From: Hyphomicrobiales bacterium
Lineage (GTDB): Bacteria; Pseudomonadota; Alphaproteobacteria; Rhizobiales; Phreatobacteraceae
NCBI GenBank assembly: GCA_017304475.1
Contig: JAFKKV010000018.1
Span: forward strand, 62,001-126,000
DNA length: 64,000 bases
Reading direction: 5' to 3'
Shown piece after piece: positions 51,345 to 59,224 of this stretch (the stretch's first letter is position 1; each line of letters starts with the position of its first letter). The notes beneath the pieces were generated by a model. That model searched no databases. It worked only from the letters and a program-made list of their open reading frames with translations, and had not been told where the DNA came from. Both the position numbers and the translations under genes were made by a program.

Positions 51345-52472
51345 TCAGGCGCCGAAATCGATCCGGCTGCCGGTGGTGGTGACCAGAACCTTCTCGCCCA
51401 GTTGCGCGCGCGCCTCCTGGACGAAGTTCAGGCCGCTGCAATGCATGGGGATGAGGACGTCGGGATTGAGCTTGCCGATCTCGGCGACGACTTGGGTGAG
51501 ATAGTCCTTCGGCGCCGGCCCGAGATGGAAGCCGCCGACAATGGCATGGACTTTCTCGATACCCGACACGGCCTGCGCCTGGCGCACGGAATTGACGATG
51601 CCGACATGGCCGCAGGAACTGATCACGACCAGGCCACGATCCCTGATGTTGAAACAGGTGGCATGTTCGTGGATGTGTTCGTCGGGAACGATCTTGCCCT
51701 CCATCTCGGCCGGCAAATAATGACCGGTATTGCAGCCGAGCCCATCCTTCATCGCGAATTCCACGAAGGTGTTGGGCAAGACGCGTTCGATGCCGCTGCG
51801 CGCGATCTTGCCGGTGGTGAAAGCGTGTCCGGCGATGACCGTCGGCGTTTCGCAGAGAATGGTGGCGACCCGCTTCGACGTGAGTTCACGCCGATCCAGC
51901 GTGCCGAAATCGGCGAACTGGCCGGGCGTGCCGGTGCCGCTCACGCGATGGCAGAAATTGTCCTCGCCGCCGGCATAGAGCTTCACCTCGCTCGGAAGCA
52001 CCTGCCGGAACTTGTCGAGGAAGCCCTGCAGGCCGCCGAAGTGATCGTAATGGCCGTGGCTCACCACCAGGGCATCGATCCTGGCCGGGTCGACGCCGAT
52101 CAGTTCCATGTTGTTGAGCAGGACCGAGGGGCTGTAGCCATAGTCGAGCATGACGGTGCGCGCATCGCCGCCGCCCTGAGACTCGAGCCAGAGCGACAGG
52201 CCCCACTCGTTGTGCAGCGTGCGCTTGAAATCCGCCTGCCGCGGCGGCGGACGGATGGCGACGCCATTGATCTGTTGCGGCCGAAAGAACAAATCGAAGG
52301 AGCTGTCGACCAGGACACGGATCGACAGCTTGTCGACCACCGGCGGCGTGATCGGCGCGGCGCCCGCGATGCCGATGCAGGTGAAGCCGCCGGCCGCCGC
52401 GGCCCCGGCGATGGTGGCGGAGGCCTTCAAGAAATCGCGCCGCCCGAACGTCCCGAAAGCGTCCATTCCCAT
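51345..52472 (-). CDS. Tat-exported metallo-beta-lactamase-fold hydrolase
   Basis: A 375-residue protein from the ATG at 52472, with GGAGG just upstream. A twin-arginine signal is clear (GRRDFLKASATIAGAAAAGG). The metal motif is VVSHGHYDHFGG (HxHxDH), with further histidines in GLGCNTGHY and SSCGHVG and a late IVGGFHLGPAP. The fold and the GHVGIVNSV segment resemble 7,8-dihydropterin-6-methyl-4-(beta-D-ribofuranosyl)-aminobenzene 5'-phosphate synthase-like MBL proteins. The periplasmic substrate is unknown. It is 25 bases from the SCO gene on the same strand. Confidence 0.87.
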   Translation of the reverse strand: MGMDAFGTFGRRDFLKASATIAGAAAAGGFTCIGIAGAAPITPPVVDKLSIRVLVDSSFDLFFRPQQINGVAIRPPPRQADFKRTLHNEWGLSLWLESQGGGDARTVMLDYGYSPSVLLNNMELIGVDPARIDALVVSHGHYDHFGGLQGFLDKFRQVLPSEVKLYAGGEDNFCHRVSGTGTPGQFADFGTLDRRELTSKRVATILCETPTVIAGHAFTTGKIARSGIERVLPNTFVEFAMKDGLGCNTGHYLPAEMEGKIVPDEHIHEHATCFNIRDRGLVVISSCGHVGIVNSVRQAQAVSGIEKVHAIVGGFHLGPAPKDYLTQVVAEIGKLNPDVLIPMHCSGLNFVQEARAQLGEKVLVTTTGSRIDFGA

Positions 52473-52723
52473 GACCCTCCGCTGTGCCCGCGCGCCGGCC
52501 CGGCCATGTCCCGGCCCGGCCCTGTCGCGACACGCTTGCGAACGAGCATGATCGGGCACCGCATGCTTGCCTATTGGCGGCCGTCCGGAGAGGGTTTTCC
52601 CCGACCGCGCGCCGATGCCGCGGCTCTGCCCGATCGGCGGTTGCATGCGCGTGCGAATTTGTCGATCGTGCAACTGTCGGGCGCGCGACGACCGCGCGGC
52701 GGTCATCGGCAGGAGGCATCGAG

Positions 52724-53137
52724 ATGCTGAAGGAATTCAAGGAGTTTGCCCTCAAGGGCAATGTGGTCGACCTGGCCATCGGCGTGATCATCGGCGCCGC
52801 TTTCGGCAAGATCGTCGATTCGCTCGTCGGCGACGTGTTCATGCCGATCATCGGCGCGATCGTCGGCGGCCTGGATTTCTCGAACTATTTCATTGGCCTG
52901 AGCAAGGCCGTGACGGCGGCCAACCTGGCCGATGCGCAGAAGCAGGGCGCGGTGATCGCCTATGGCAAGTTCATCACCGTGGCGATCAATTTCGCGATCA
53001 TCGCCTGGGTGCTGTTCATGGTGGTGAAGGCGATGAACCGGCTGAAGAAGCAGGAAGTCGCTGCGCCGGCCGCACCGCCGCCGCCGGCGGCCGATATCGT
53101 TTTGCTCACCGAGATCCGTGATCTCCTGAAGAAGTGA
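52724..53137 (+). CDS. mscL: Large-conductance mechanosensitive channel
   Basis: A 137-residue channel that opens under hypo-osmotic membrane tension and releases solutes. The N-terminal amphipathic helix and first membrane helix (MLKEFKEFALKGNVVDLAIG then VIIGAAFGKIVDSLVGDVFMP) are highly typical. The second helix is FITVAINFAIIAWVLFMVVKA. A C-terminal bundle helix (LLTEIRDLLKK) follows a Pro/Ala-rich linker. AGGAGG lies eight bases before the ATG. Confidence 0.96.
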   Translation: MLKEFKEFALKGNVVDLAIGVIIGAAFGKIVDSLVGDVFMPIIGAIVGGLDFSNYFIGLSKAVTAANLADAQKQGAVIAYGKFITVAINFAIIAWVLFMVVKAMNRLKKQEVAAPAAPPPPAADIVLLTEIRDLLKK

Positions 53138-53158
53138 GCCATTTTTCGCCGGCCGCGA

Positions 53159-53180
53159 CATCCCGGCACGAGCCGGGATG
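53159..53180. repeat. Perfect 9-bp hairpin between mscL and rsmD
   Basis: CATCCCGGC and GCCGGGATG surround an ACGA loop in the short gap between two convergent genes. The sequence resembles the CATCCCGGC palindromes scattered between genes in many alphaproteobacteria. It may act as a bidirectional transcription stop, although no strong T-run follows. Confidence 0.6.
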
Positions 53181-53200
53181 ACGTTTGAGCGCGGGCGAAA

Positions 53201-53755
53201 TCAAGCCCGGCGGGCGATCAGCAACTGGGTGTCGCCCGCGGCCCGCCGTTCCTCGAGCGCGAAGCCTTCCGGCAAGCTGACCGCGGCTTCTGCCGCTTCC
53301 TCGACCACGACCAGCGCGGCCGGCTTCAGCCAGCCGCCGTCGCGGGCGCTGGTCAAGGCGCGTTCGGCCAGGCCCTTGCCATAGGGCGGGTCGCAGAACA
53401 TCAGCGTGAACGGCTCGAACGGCGAGACCTCGCCGAGCTTGGTCGCGTCGCGCCTCAGCACGCTGGTCACGCCGGACAGGCCGAATGCATCGACATTGCC
53501 GCGGATCAGGCCACGCGCCTCGGTGCCCTGGTCGACGAGCGCGGCGAAGACCGCGCCGCGCGACAGGGCCTCGAGCGCCAGCGCGCCGGTGCCGGCGAAC
53601 AGGTCGATGACCCGTGCGCCGTCACAGGCGTCGTCATAGGCATGGGCCAGCACGTTGAACAGGCTCTCGCGCAGGCGATCCGAAGTCGGGCGAATAGCGT
53701 CCGACTTCGGTCCGGCGATCGAGCGGCCCTTGAAACGTCCACCGACGATCCGCAA
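53201..53755 (-). CDS. rsmD: 16S rRNA m2G966 methyltransferase
   Basis: A 184-residue methyltransferase that makes m2G966 in 16S rRNA. RIVGGRFKGRSI and IRPTSDRLRESLFNVLAH are the typical opening, DLFAGTGALALEALSRGA is the SAM-binding motif and FCDPPYGKGL is the DPPY catalytic motif. It is immediately followed by the RluB-type gene upstream on the same strand (gap of three bases), the usual rluB-rsmD order in this group. Confidence 0.95.
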   Translation of the reverse strand: MRIVGGRFKGRSIAGPKSDAIRPTSDRLRESLFNVLAHAYDDACDGARVIDLFAGTGALALEALSRGAVFAALVDQGTEARGLIRGNVDAFGLSGVTSVLRRDATKLGEVSPFEPFTLMFCDPPYGKGLAERALTSARDGGWLKPAALVVVEEAAEAAVSLPEGFALEERRAAGDTQLLIARRA

Positions 53756-53758
53756 GCC

Positions 53759-56700
53759 TCAGCGCTCCCGCTTGCCCCCGCCGGGACGGCCGCCGAATGG
53801 CTTGCCGCCACCCGGCTTGCCGCCGCCACCGGGGCGATCGCCGAACGGCCGCCCCTCGCGCTTGCCACCGAAGCTCTTGCCACCACCGAAGCTCTTGCCG
53901 CCGCGATCGGGACGGTCGCCCGACGGCCGGTCGCCGAAGGAACGCTCGCCGCGCGGCTTGAAATCCCGCTGCGGACGATCGCCGGAGGGGCGGTCGCCGA
54001 AGGAGCGTTCGCCACGCGGTTTGAAACCGCGTTCGGGCCGATCGCCAAAGGACCGCTCGCCTCTCGGCTTGAAGTCCCGGCCACCGCCGTCGCGATCGCC
54101 GCCGAAGGGACGGTCACCGCGCGGCTTGAAGCCACGATCCGGCCGATCGCCGGACGGACGGTCGCCGAAGGGGCGGTCGCCGCGCGGCTTGAAGCCGCGA
54201 TCCGGCCGGTCACCGGACGGACGGTCGCCGAAGGGACGGTCACCGCGCGGCTTGAAGCCGCGATCCGGCCGGTCACCCGACGGGCGATCACCGAAGGGGC
54301 GGTCGCCACGCGGCTTGAAGCCACGGTCCGGCCGGTCACCCGACGGGCGATCACCGAAGGGGCGGTCGCCGCGCGGTTTGAAGCCACGGTCCGGACGGTC
54401 GCCCGACGGACGGTCGCCATAGGGACGGTCACCGCGCGGCTTGAAGCCACGGTCCGGGCGGTCGCCTGACGGACGGTCGCCATAGGGACGGTCGCCGCGC
54501 GGTTTGAAGCCGCGATCCGGGCGATCGCCGGACGGACGATCACCAAAGGACCTTTCGCCTCTTGGCTTGAAGTCGCGCTGCGGACGATCGCCGCGGTCCT
54601 CGAAGCGGCGCGGACGGTCGCCGAAGCGGCCTTCCTCGCGGGCCGGAGCCTCCTCGCGCGGAGCCTCTTCGCCGGCGATCCGCTCGACCTTGACGCGGCG
54701 GCCCTTGGAATCGGTCAGCGGCGTATCGCGCTTGAAGTCGCGCTCGCCCTCGGCACGGGCTTCGCTGGCGCGTTCGCCCTTGAAGCCGGGGCGCGCCTTG
54801 TTGAGCGGGCCGGCATCGGTCGCTTCCGCATCACGCCAGATGCGGGGCCGCGAGCCGAAGCGATGCTCGGGGCTCTTGCCCTTCGGGCGGCCGTCATCGG
54901 CAGCCGGATCGAAGCCGCCCTCGCGGTCCCGGCCGAAACGGCCGCCGCGATCGTCGTCACGCGAAAAACGCTTCGGGCGATCGTCGCGGTCCCCGAAGCG
55001 GCCGGGGCGTTCGCCACGCTCGCTGCGGTCGCCGAAGCGCGCCGGGCGCTCATCCCGGCTGCCGAAACGCTGGGGACGCTCGTCGCGGCCACCGCGACGG
55101 TCCGGGCGCTCGCCCCGCTCCTCGAAGCGGCGCGGACGTTCGCCGCGTTCGTCGGAACGGCGCGGCCGCTCGCCGCGGCTGCCGCGCTCTTCGCGTTCGC
55201 CGATCCGCTCGAAGACCGGGCGGTCGAATTCGACGCCGGCCAGTTCCGAGAGCTCGTCGCCGAGCTGATCGCGCAGCACGCGTGTCTTGATTTCCTCGAC
55301 CTCGCCCTCGGGCAGTTCGCCGAGCTGGAACGGTCCGAAGGAGACGCGGATCAGCCGGTTGACGTCGAGACCGATCGCGCCGAGCACGTTCTTGACTTCG
55401 CGGTTCTTGCCTTCGCGCAGCGACAGGGTCAGCCAGCTATTGGTGCCCTGGACGCGGTCGAGCTCGGCTTCGATCGGGCCGTATTCGATGCCGTCGACCT
55501 CGATGCCGCCGCGCAGGCGGTCGAGCGTCGGCTGGTCGATCGTGCCATGGGCGCGGACCCGGTAGCGGCGCAGCCAGCCGGTGGCCGGCAGCGCCAGCAC
55601 CCGGGCGAGGCCGCCGTCATTGGTCAGCAGCAGCAGGCCTTCGGTATTGATGTCGAGCCGGCCGACGGTGATTACCCGCGGCAGGTCTTCCGGCATGGCG
55701 TCGAAAATCGTCGGGCGGCCTTCCGGGTCGCTCGTGGTGGTCACCAGGCCGGCCGGCTTGTGGAACAGCCAGAGTCGGGTGCGCTCGCGCTCCGGCAGCC
55801 GCTCGCCATCGACCAGCACGACATCGCTCTCGGTGACATTGAGGGCGGGTGAGGTCAGAACCTGGCCGTTGACGCTCACCCGGCCGGCTTCGATCCATTC
55901 CTCGGCTTCGCGGCGCGAGCACAGCCCGGCCCGGGCCAGCACGCGGGCGATCCGCTCGTCGCCCCGGTTGACCGGCTCGACCGCCTGGTCACGGTCGCGC
56001 GGCACATTGTTGCGGTCGCGATTGGCACGCGCGTCGTTCCAGTCGCGCTTCGGCTTGTCGAAACGCGGCCGCTCCTCGCGGTCGCCGAAACGGCCGGGAC
56101 GTTCGCCACGCTCGTCACGGCCACCGAAGCGGCTCGGGCGCTCGCCGCGCTCCTCGAAGCGGCGCGGCCGTTCGCCACGCTCGCCGTCACGTTCGCGGGT
56201 GTTCTGTCTCGGGCGTTCGATGCCGGCCTCGGCGGCCAGGGCCTTGACCACCGGATCCTCATCGATGTCTTCGAGGAAGGCGGGCATTTCATCGGAGGCC
56301 TCGTCGGCCTCGATGGCCTTGCGGCCGCGCTTCGGCGCAGCTTCGGCATCCGCCTTGTCGGCCTTCTTATCGGCCTTCTTCGCACGCGGCGCGGTCTCGA
56401 CGGCGGCGGGTGCGGCGACGACCTCCGGGGCGGCCTCGGTCTTCTTGGACGCTTTCGGCTTAGCCTCGACGGCGGGAGCCGCGGCTTCGGCGGCCTTCTT
56501 GGAGGCTTTCGGCTTGGTCTCGACGATGTCGGCGACCGGCGCGGCGGCCTTTTTCGACGCCTTCGGCTTGGCCTCGACGATCGCCGCGGCCGGTGCGGCG
56601 GCTTTCTTGGTTGCCTTCGGCTTGGTCTCGGCGACTTCGACGACGGGCTCGGCCGCCTTCTTGGCGCGCTTCGGCTTGGCCTCGGTCGTCTCGATCGCGG

Positions 56701-56953
56701 GGACAGCCTCTTTCTTGCCGGCCTTGGCCTTGGTCTCGGCCACGGCCGCGGTCGCCGCGATCGGCTTGCGTCCGGCGTGTTTCGGCTTGGTCTCGGTGGC
56801 GGGCACGGTTGCGACCAGCGTCTCGGTGGCGGTCGTTGCAGCCTTGGCTCCGGCCTTGGTCGCGGCCGTCTTGGCAGTCTTCGGAGCGGTTTCGGAATCG
56901 GTTTTTCGCGTCCGGCTCGGGGCCGGACGATCATCGTCGCGCTTGCGGGGCAT
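53759..56953 (-). CDS. rluB: RluB-type rRNA pseudouridine synthase with very long disordered extensions
   Basis: The frame from the ATG at 56953 gives 1064 residues, about four times the catalytic core. Residues ~325-570 hold the S4 domain (RIARVLARAGLCSRREAEEWI) and the RsuA/RluB catalytic domain with GRLDINTEGLLLLTNDG, which contains the active-site aspartate. Residues 1-325 are Lys/Ala-rich with repeated EAKPKASKKA motifs, then Arg/Gly-rich. Residues ~570-1064 are Arg/Gly/Asp/Pro-rich, with seven copies of a 21-residue repeat at about 800-947. The enzyme makes a pseudouridine in 23S rRNA. The tails are probably unstructured RNA-binding regions. An in-frame start at 57196 would overlap tadA and is unlikely. 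Confidence 0.88.
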   Translation of the reverse strand: MPRKRDDDRPAPSRTRKTDSETAPKTAKTAATKAGAKAATTATETLVATVPATETKPKHAGRKPIAATAAVAETKAKAGKKEAVPAIETTEAKPKRAKKAAEPVVEVAETKPKATKKAAAPAAAIVEAKPKASKKAAAPVADIVETKPKASKKAAEAAAPAVEAKPKASKKTEAAPEVVAAPAAVETAPRAKKADKKADKADAEAAPKRGRKAIEADEASDEMPAFLEDIDEDPVVKALAAEAGIERPRQNTRERDGERGERPRRFEERGERPSRFGGRDERGERPGRFGDREERPRFDKPKRDWNDARANRDRNNVPRDRDQAVEPVNRGDERIARVLARAGLCSRREAEEWIEAGRVSVNGQVLTSPALNVTESDVVLVDGERLPERERTRLWLFHKPAGLVTTTSDPEGRPTIFDAMPEDLPRVITVGRLDINTEGLLLLTNDGGLARVLALPATGWLRRYRVRAHGTIDQPTLDRLRGGIEVDGIEYGPIEAELDRVQGTNSWLTLSLREGKNREVKNVLGAIGLDVNRLIRVSFGPFQLGELPEGEVEEIKTRVLRDQLGDELSELAGVEFDRPVFERIGEREERGSRGERPRRSDERGERPRRFEERGERPDRRGGRDERPQRFGSRDERPARFGDRSERGERPGRFGDRDDRPKRFSRDDDRGGRFGRDREGGFDPAADDGRPKGKSPEHRFGSRPRIWRDAEATDAGPLNKARPGFKGERASEARAEGERDFKRDTPLTDSKGRRVKVERIAGEEAPREEAPAREEGRFGDRPRRFEDRGDRPQRDFKPRGERSFGDRPSGDRPDRGFKPRGDRPYGDRPSGDRPDRGFKPRGDRPYGDRPSGDRPDRGFKPRGDRPFGDRPSGDRPDRGFKPRGDRPFGDRPSGDRPDRGFKPRGDRPFGDRPSGDRPDRGFKPRGDRPFGDRPSGDRPDRGFKPRGDRPFGGDRDGGGRDFKPRGERSFGDRPERGFKPRGERSFGDRPSGDRPQRDFKPRGERSFGDRPSGDRPDRGGKSFGGGKSFGGKREGRPFGDRPGGGGKPGGGKPFGGRPGGGKRER
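54111..54551 (-). repeat. Seven-copy 63-bp in-frame tandem repeat in the rluB gene
   Basis: The marker gcggcttgaa (or gcggtttgaa) recurs at 54121, 54184, 54247, 54310, 54373, 54436 and 54499, an exact 63-base period. Each unit encodes 21 residues of the form GDRPSGDRPDRGFKPRGDRP plus F or Y. Units differ by scattered synonymous changes, and the two repeats nearest the N-terminal side carry Y. Degenerate versions continue on both sides. Confidence 0.95.
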
Positions 56954-57048
56954 AGGGGTCTCGTGAGATCGGGTTGTCGCGGCGCCATCCGGCGTGCGCG
57001 GCCGGGGTCCCCGGCAGGAATGGGCGCCTTTAGCACGAACGATCCGAA

Positions 57049-57513
57049 ATGGCGAGAGACAGCAGGTCCGGCGACCCGACACCCATGGATTTGGCGCTTG
57101 CCGAGGCGCGTCTCGCGGCTGCGCGCGGCGAGGTTCCGGTCGGCGCGGTGGTGGTCCGCGACGGTGTCGTCCTGGCGCGGGCAGGCAACCGGACACTGGC
57201 CGACAAGGACCCTACCGCGCATGCGGAAATCGTCGCGATCCGTGCCGCCTGCACGGCGCTCGGCTCCGAGCGGCTGCCCGGTTGCGATCTCTATGTGACG
57301 CTCGAGCCGTGTCCGATGTGCGCGGCGGCCATTTCGTTCGCCCGCATCCGCCGCCTCTATTTCGGGGCGGCCGATGCCAAGGGCGGCGCGGTCGAGAACG
57401 GCGTGCGGCTCTATGCCGATCCCACCTGCCACCACCGTCCGGATGTCTATGGCGGCATCGGCGAGGCGGCGGCCGCCGCCCTGCTCAGAGACTTCTTCCG
57501 CGATCGGCGCTGA
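57049..57513 (+). CDS. tadA: tRNA-specific adenosine deaminase TadA
   Basis: A 154-residue deaminase that converts A34 to inosine in tRNA-Arg(ACG). The zinc motifs are H58-A-E60 in PTAHAEIVAIRAAC and C88/C91 in LEPCPMCAAAI. ARIRRLYFGAADAKGGAVENG is the tRNA-binding part. A start at the second ATG (57085, MDLALAEARLAA) is equally plausible and closer to common family N-termini. It is divergent from rluB. Confidence 0.94.
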   Translation: MARDSRSGDPTPMDLALAEARLAAARGEVPVGAVVVRDGVVLARAGNRTLADKDPTAHAEIVAIRAACTALGSERLPGCDLYVTLEPCPMCAAAISFARIRRLYFGAADAKGGAVENGVRLYADPTCHHRPDVYGGIGEAAAAALLRDFFRDRR

Positions 57514-57519
57514 TCACTG

Positions 57520-59220
57520 TCAGGAGGCGATCCGCTCCCCGGCCTTGCGCTCGCGTGCGATCATGCGGGTGATCATGATCACCGGGATCAGCCCGATCGC
57601 GACGATGACGAGCGAGCCGGTCGAGGCCTGGGCCAGGCGTTCGTCGGAGGCGAGATTGTAGACCCGCACCGCCAGCGTATCGAAATCGAACGGCCGGACG
57701 ATCAGGGTCGCCGGCAGCTCCTTTAGCACATCGACGAAGACCACCAGCGCCGCCGTCAGCAGAGAACGGCGCAGCAGCGGCGCGTGGATCGACCAGGCGA
57801 CGCCCGAGGGCGTGGAACCGAGCGTGCGGGCGGCGGCGTCGAATGTGGCGGGGATCTTGTGCAGGCCGGACTCGACCGGCCCGACGGCCACCGCCAGGAA
57901 GCGCACCAGATAGGCATAAAGCAATGCCGCCGCCGTGCCCGACAGGATGAGCCCGGGGCCCCAGCCGACATGCGCCTTGGCCCATCCGTCCAGCGCGTTG
58001 TCGAAGGCGCCGAGCGGCACGAGGATGCCGACCGCGATGACCGTGCCGGGCACCGCATAGCCGATGCTGGCGATGCGGATCGCGGTCGCCGTGATCGCCC
58101 CCGGCGCGAGCCGCGCGGCATAGGCGACCAGCGCGCCGGCGGCAACCACCAGCCCAGCCGCCAGCCCGGCGAGCACGAAGGAGTTGCGGGCATAATGCAG
58201 GAAGCGCGGCCCGAGGAAGGGATCGCCGCCGTCGAGATGCAGCCGGACGAGCGCGGCGACCGGCACGACGAAGCCCAGCAGAACCGGCAGGAGGCAGGCG
58301 ACGATCGCCGCGGCGGCCGCCACCGGCCTCAGCCGCAGGGGCACGAGCCGGCGATGCCGGCGGGCGCCAGCGCCGAAGCGGCGGCCGCGCCGGGCCGCCA
58401 TTTCCATCGCCACCAGCACCAGCACGAAGACCAGGAGGGCGGTCGCGAGCTGGGCCGCCGCAACCCGGTCGCCCATGCCGAACCAGGTCCGGTAGATGGC
58501 TGTCGTGAAGGTGGTGACGCCGAAATATTCCACCGTGCCGAAATCGGCCAGCGCCTCCATCAGCGCCAGCGCGACGCCGGCGGCGATCGCCGGCCGGGCC
58601 ATGGGCAGGCCGACCCGGAAAAAGGCGCCCCAGGGATTGGCGCCGAGCGTGCGGGCGGCTTCCAGCACGCAGACCGATTGGTCGAGAAAGGCGGCGCGCG
58701 CCAGCAGATAGACGTAAGGATAGAGCACCAGGGTCAGCATGGTGCTGACGCCCCAGAGCGACTGGATGTCGGGGAACCAGTAGCCGCCATGGGTCCAGCC
58801 GGTGAGGCTGCGCAAGGCACTCTGCACCGGCCCGGCAAAGGCCAGCGCGTCGGTATAGGCGTAACCGATGATATAGGCGGGAATGGCGAGCGGCAGCAGC
58901 AGCAGCCATTCGAGCAGGCGCGAACCGGGAAACCGGCAGAGCGTCACCAGCCAGGCTGTGCCGACCCCGATCACCGCCGTGCCGATGCCGACAAAGGCCA
59001 TCAACCCCACGGTATTGACCAGGATCTCCGGCAGCACGGTCTTGAGGAGATGGTCGATCGCGCCGCCCGAAGGCTGCAGCGCGCTCAGGGCCACCGAGAG
59101 GATCGGCAGCGAGATCAGCGCCGCAAGCCCGATCGCCAGGCAGGTCAAAACACCACGCCCGGCCAAGAGGGCCGGGCGCCAGGCCGCGCGGGGCGCGGGT
59201 TCGAACAGGGCGTCGGTCAC
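57520..59220 (-). CDS. Iron(III)-type ABC transporter permease (FbpB/SfuB)
   Basis: A 566-residue double-length permease from a GTG at 59220, with GGAAG upstream. It starts four bases after the binding-protein stop. It has about twelve helices in two halves, each with a coupling loop: EAARTLGANPWGAFFRVGLPMARPAI in the first and DAAARTLGSTPSGVAWSIHAPLLRRSL in the second. It is the inner-membrane channel for periplasmic ferric iron. The usual ATPase gene (fbpC) does not follow. The next gene is tadA on the other strand. Confidence 0.92.
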   Translation of the reverse strand: MTDALFEPAPRAAWRPALLAGRGVLTCLAIGLAALISLPILSVALSALQPSGGAIDHLLKTVLPEILVNTVGLMAFVGIGTAVIGVGTAWLVTLCRFPGSRLLEWLLLLPLAIPAYIIGYAYTDALAFAGPVQSALRSLTGWTHGGYWFPDIQSLWGVSTMLTLVLYPYVYLLARAAFLDQSVCVLEAARTLGANPWGAFFRVGLPMARPAIAAGVALALMEALADFGTVEYFGVTTFTTAIYRTWFGMGDRVAAAQLATALLVFVLVLVAMEMAARRGRRFGAGARRHRRLVPLRLRPVAAAAAIVACLLPVLLGFVVPVAALVRLHLDGGDPFLGPRFLHYARNSFVLAGLAAGLVVAAGALVAYAARLAPGAITATAIRIASIGYAVPGTVIAVGILVPLGAFDNALDGWAKAHVGWGPGLILSGTAAALLYAYLVRFLAVAVGPVESGLHKIPATFDAAARTLGSTPSGVAWSIHAPLLRRSLLTAALVVFVDVLKELPATLIVRPFDFDTLAVRVYNLASDERLAQASTGSLVIVAIGLIPVIMITRMIARERKAGERIAS

Positions 59221-59224
59221 GCCG

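Noticed and set aside
53642..54469. Plus-strand frames of 255-275 codons over the rluB repeat that look like regular repeat proteins
   Set aside because: They are mirror translations of the 63-bp repeat. The minus-strand frame continues from a clear S4/RluB catalytic core, so it is the coding one.
54111..54551. Possible CRISPR array because of evenly spaced repeats
   Set aside because: The repeats are directly adjacent, with no unique spacers, and lie in frame in a protein gene. No cas genes are present.
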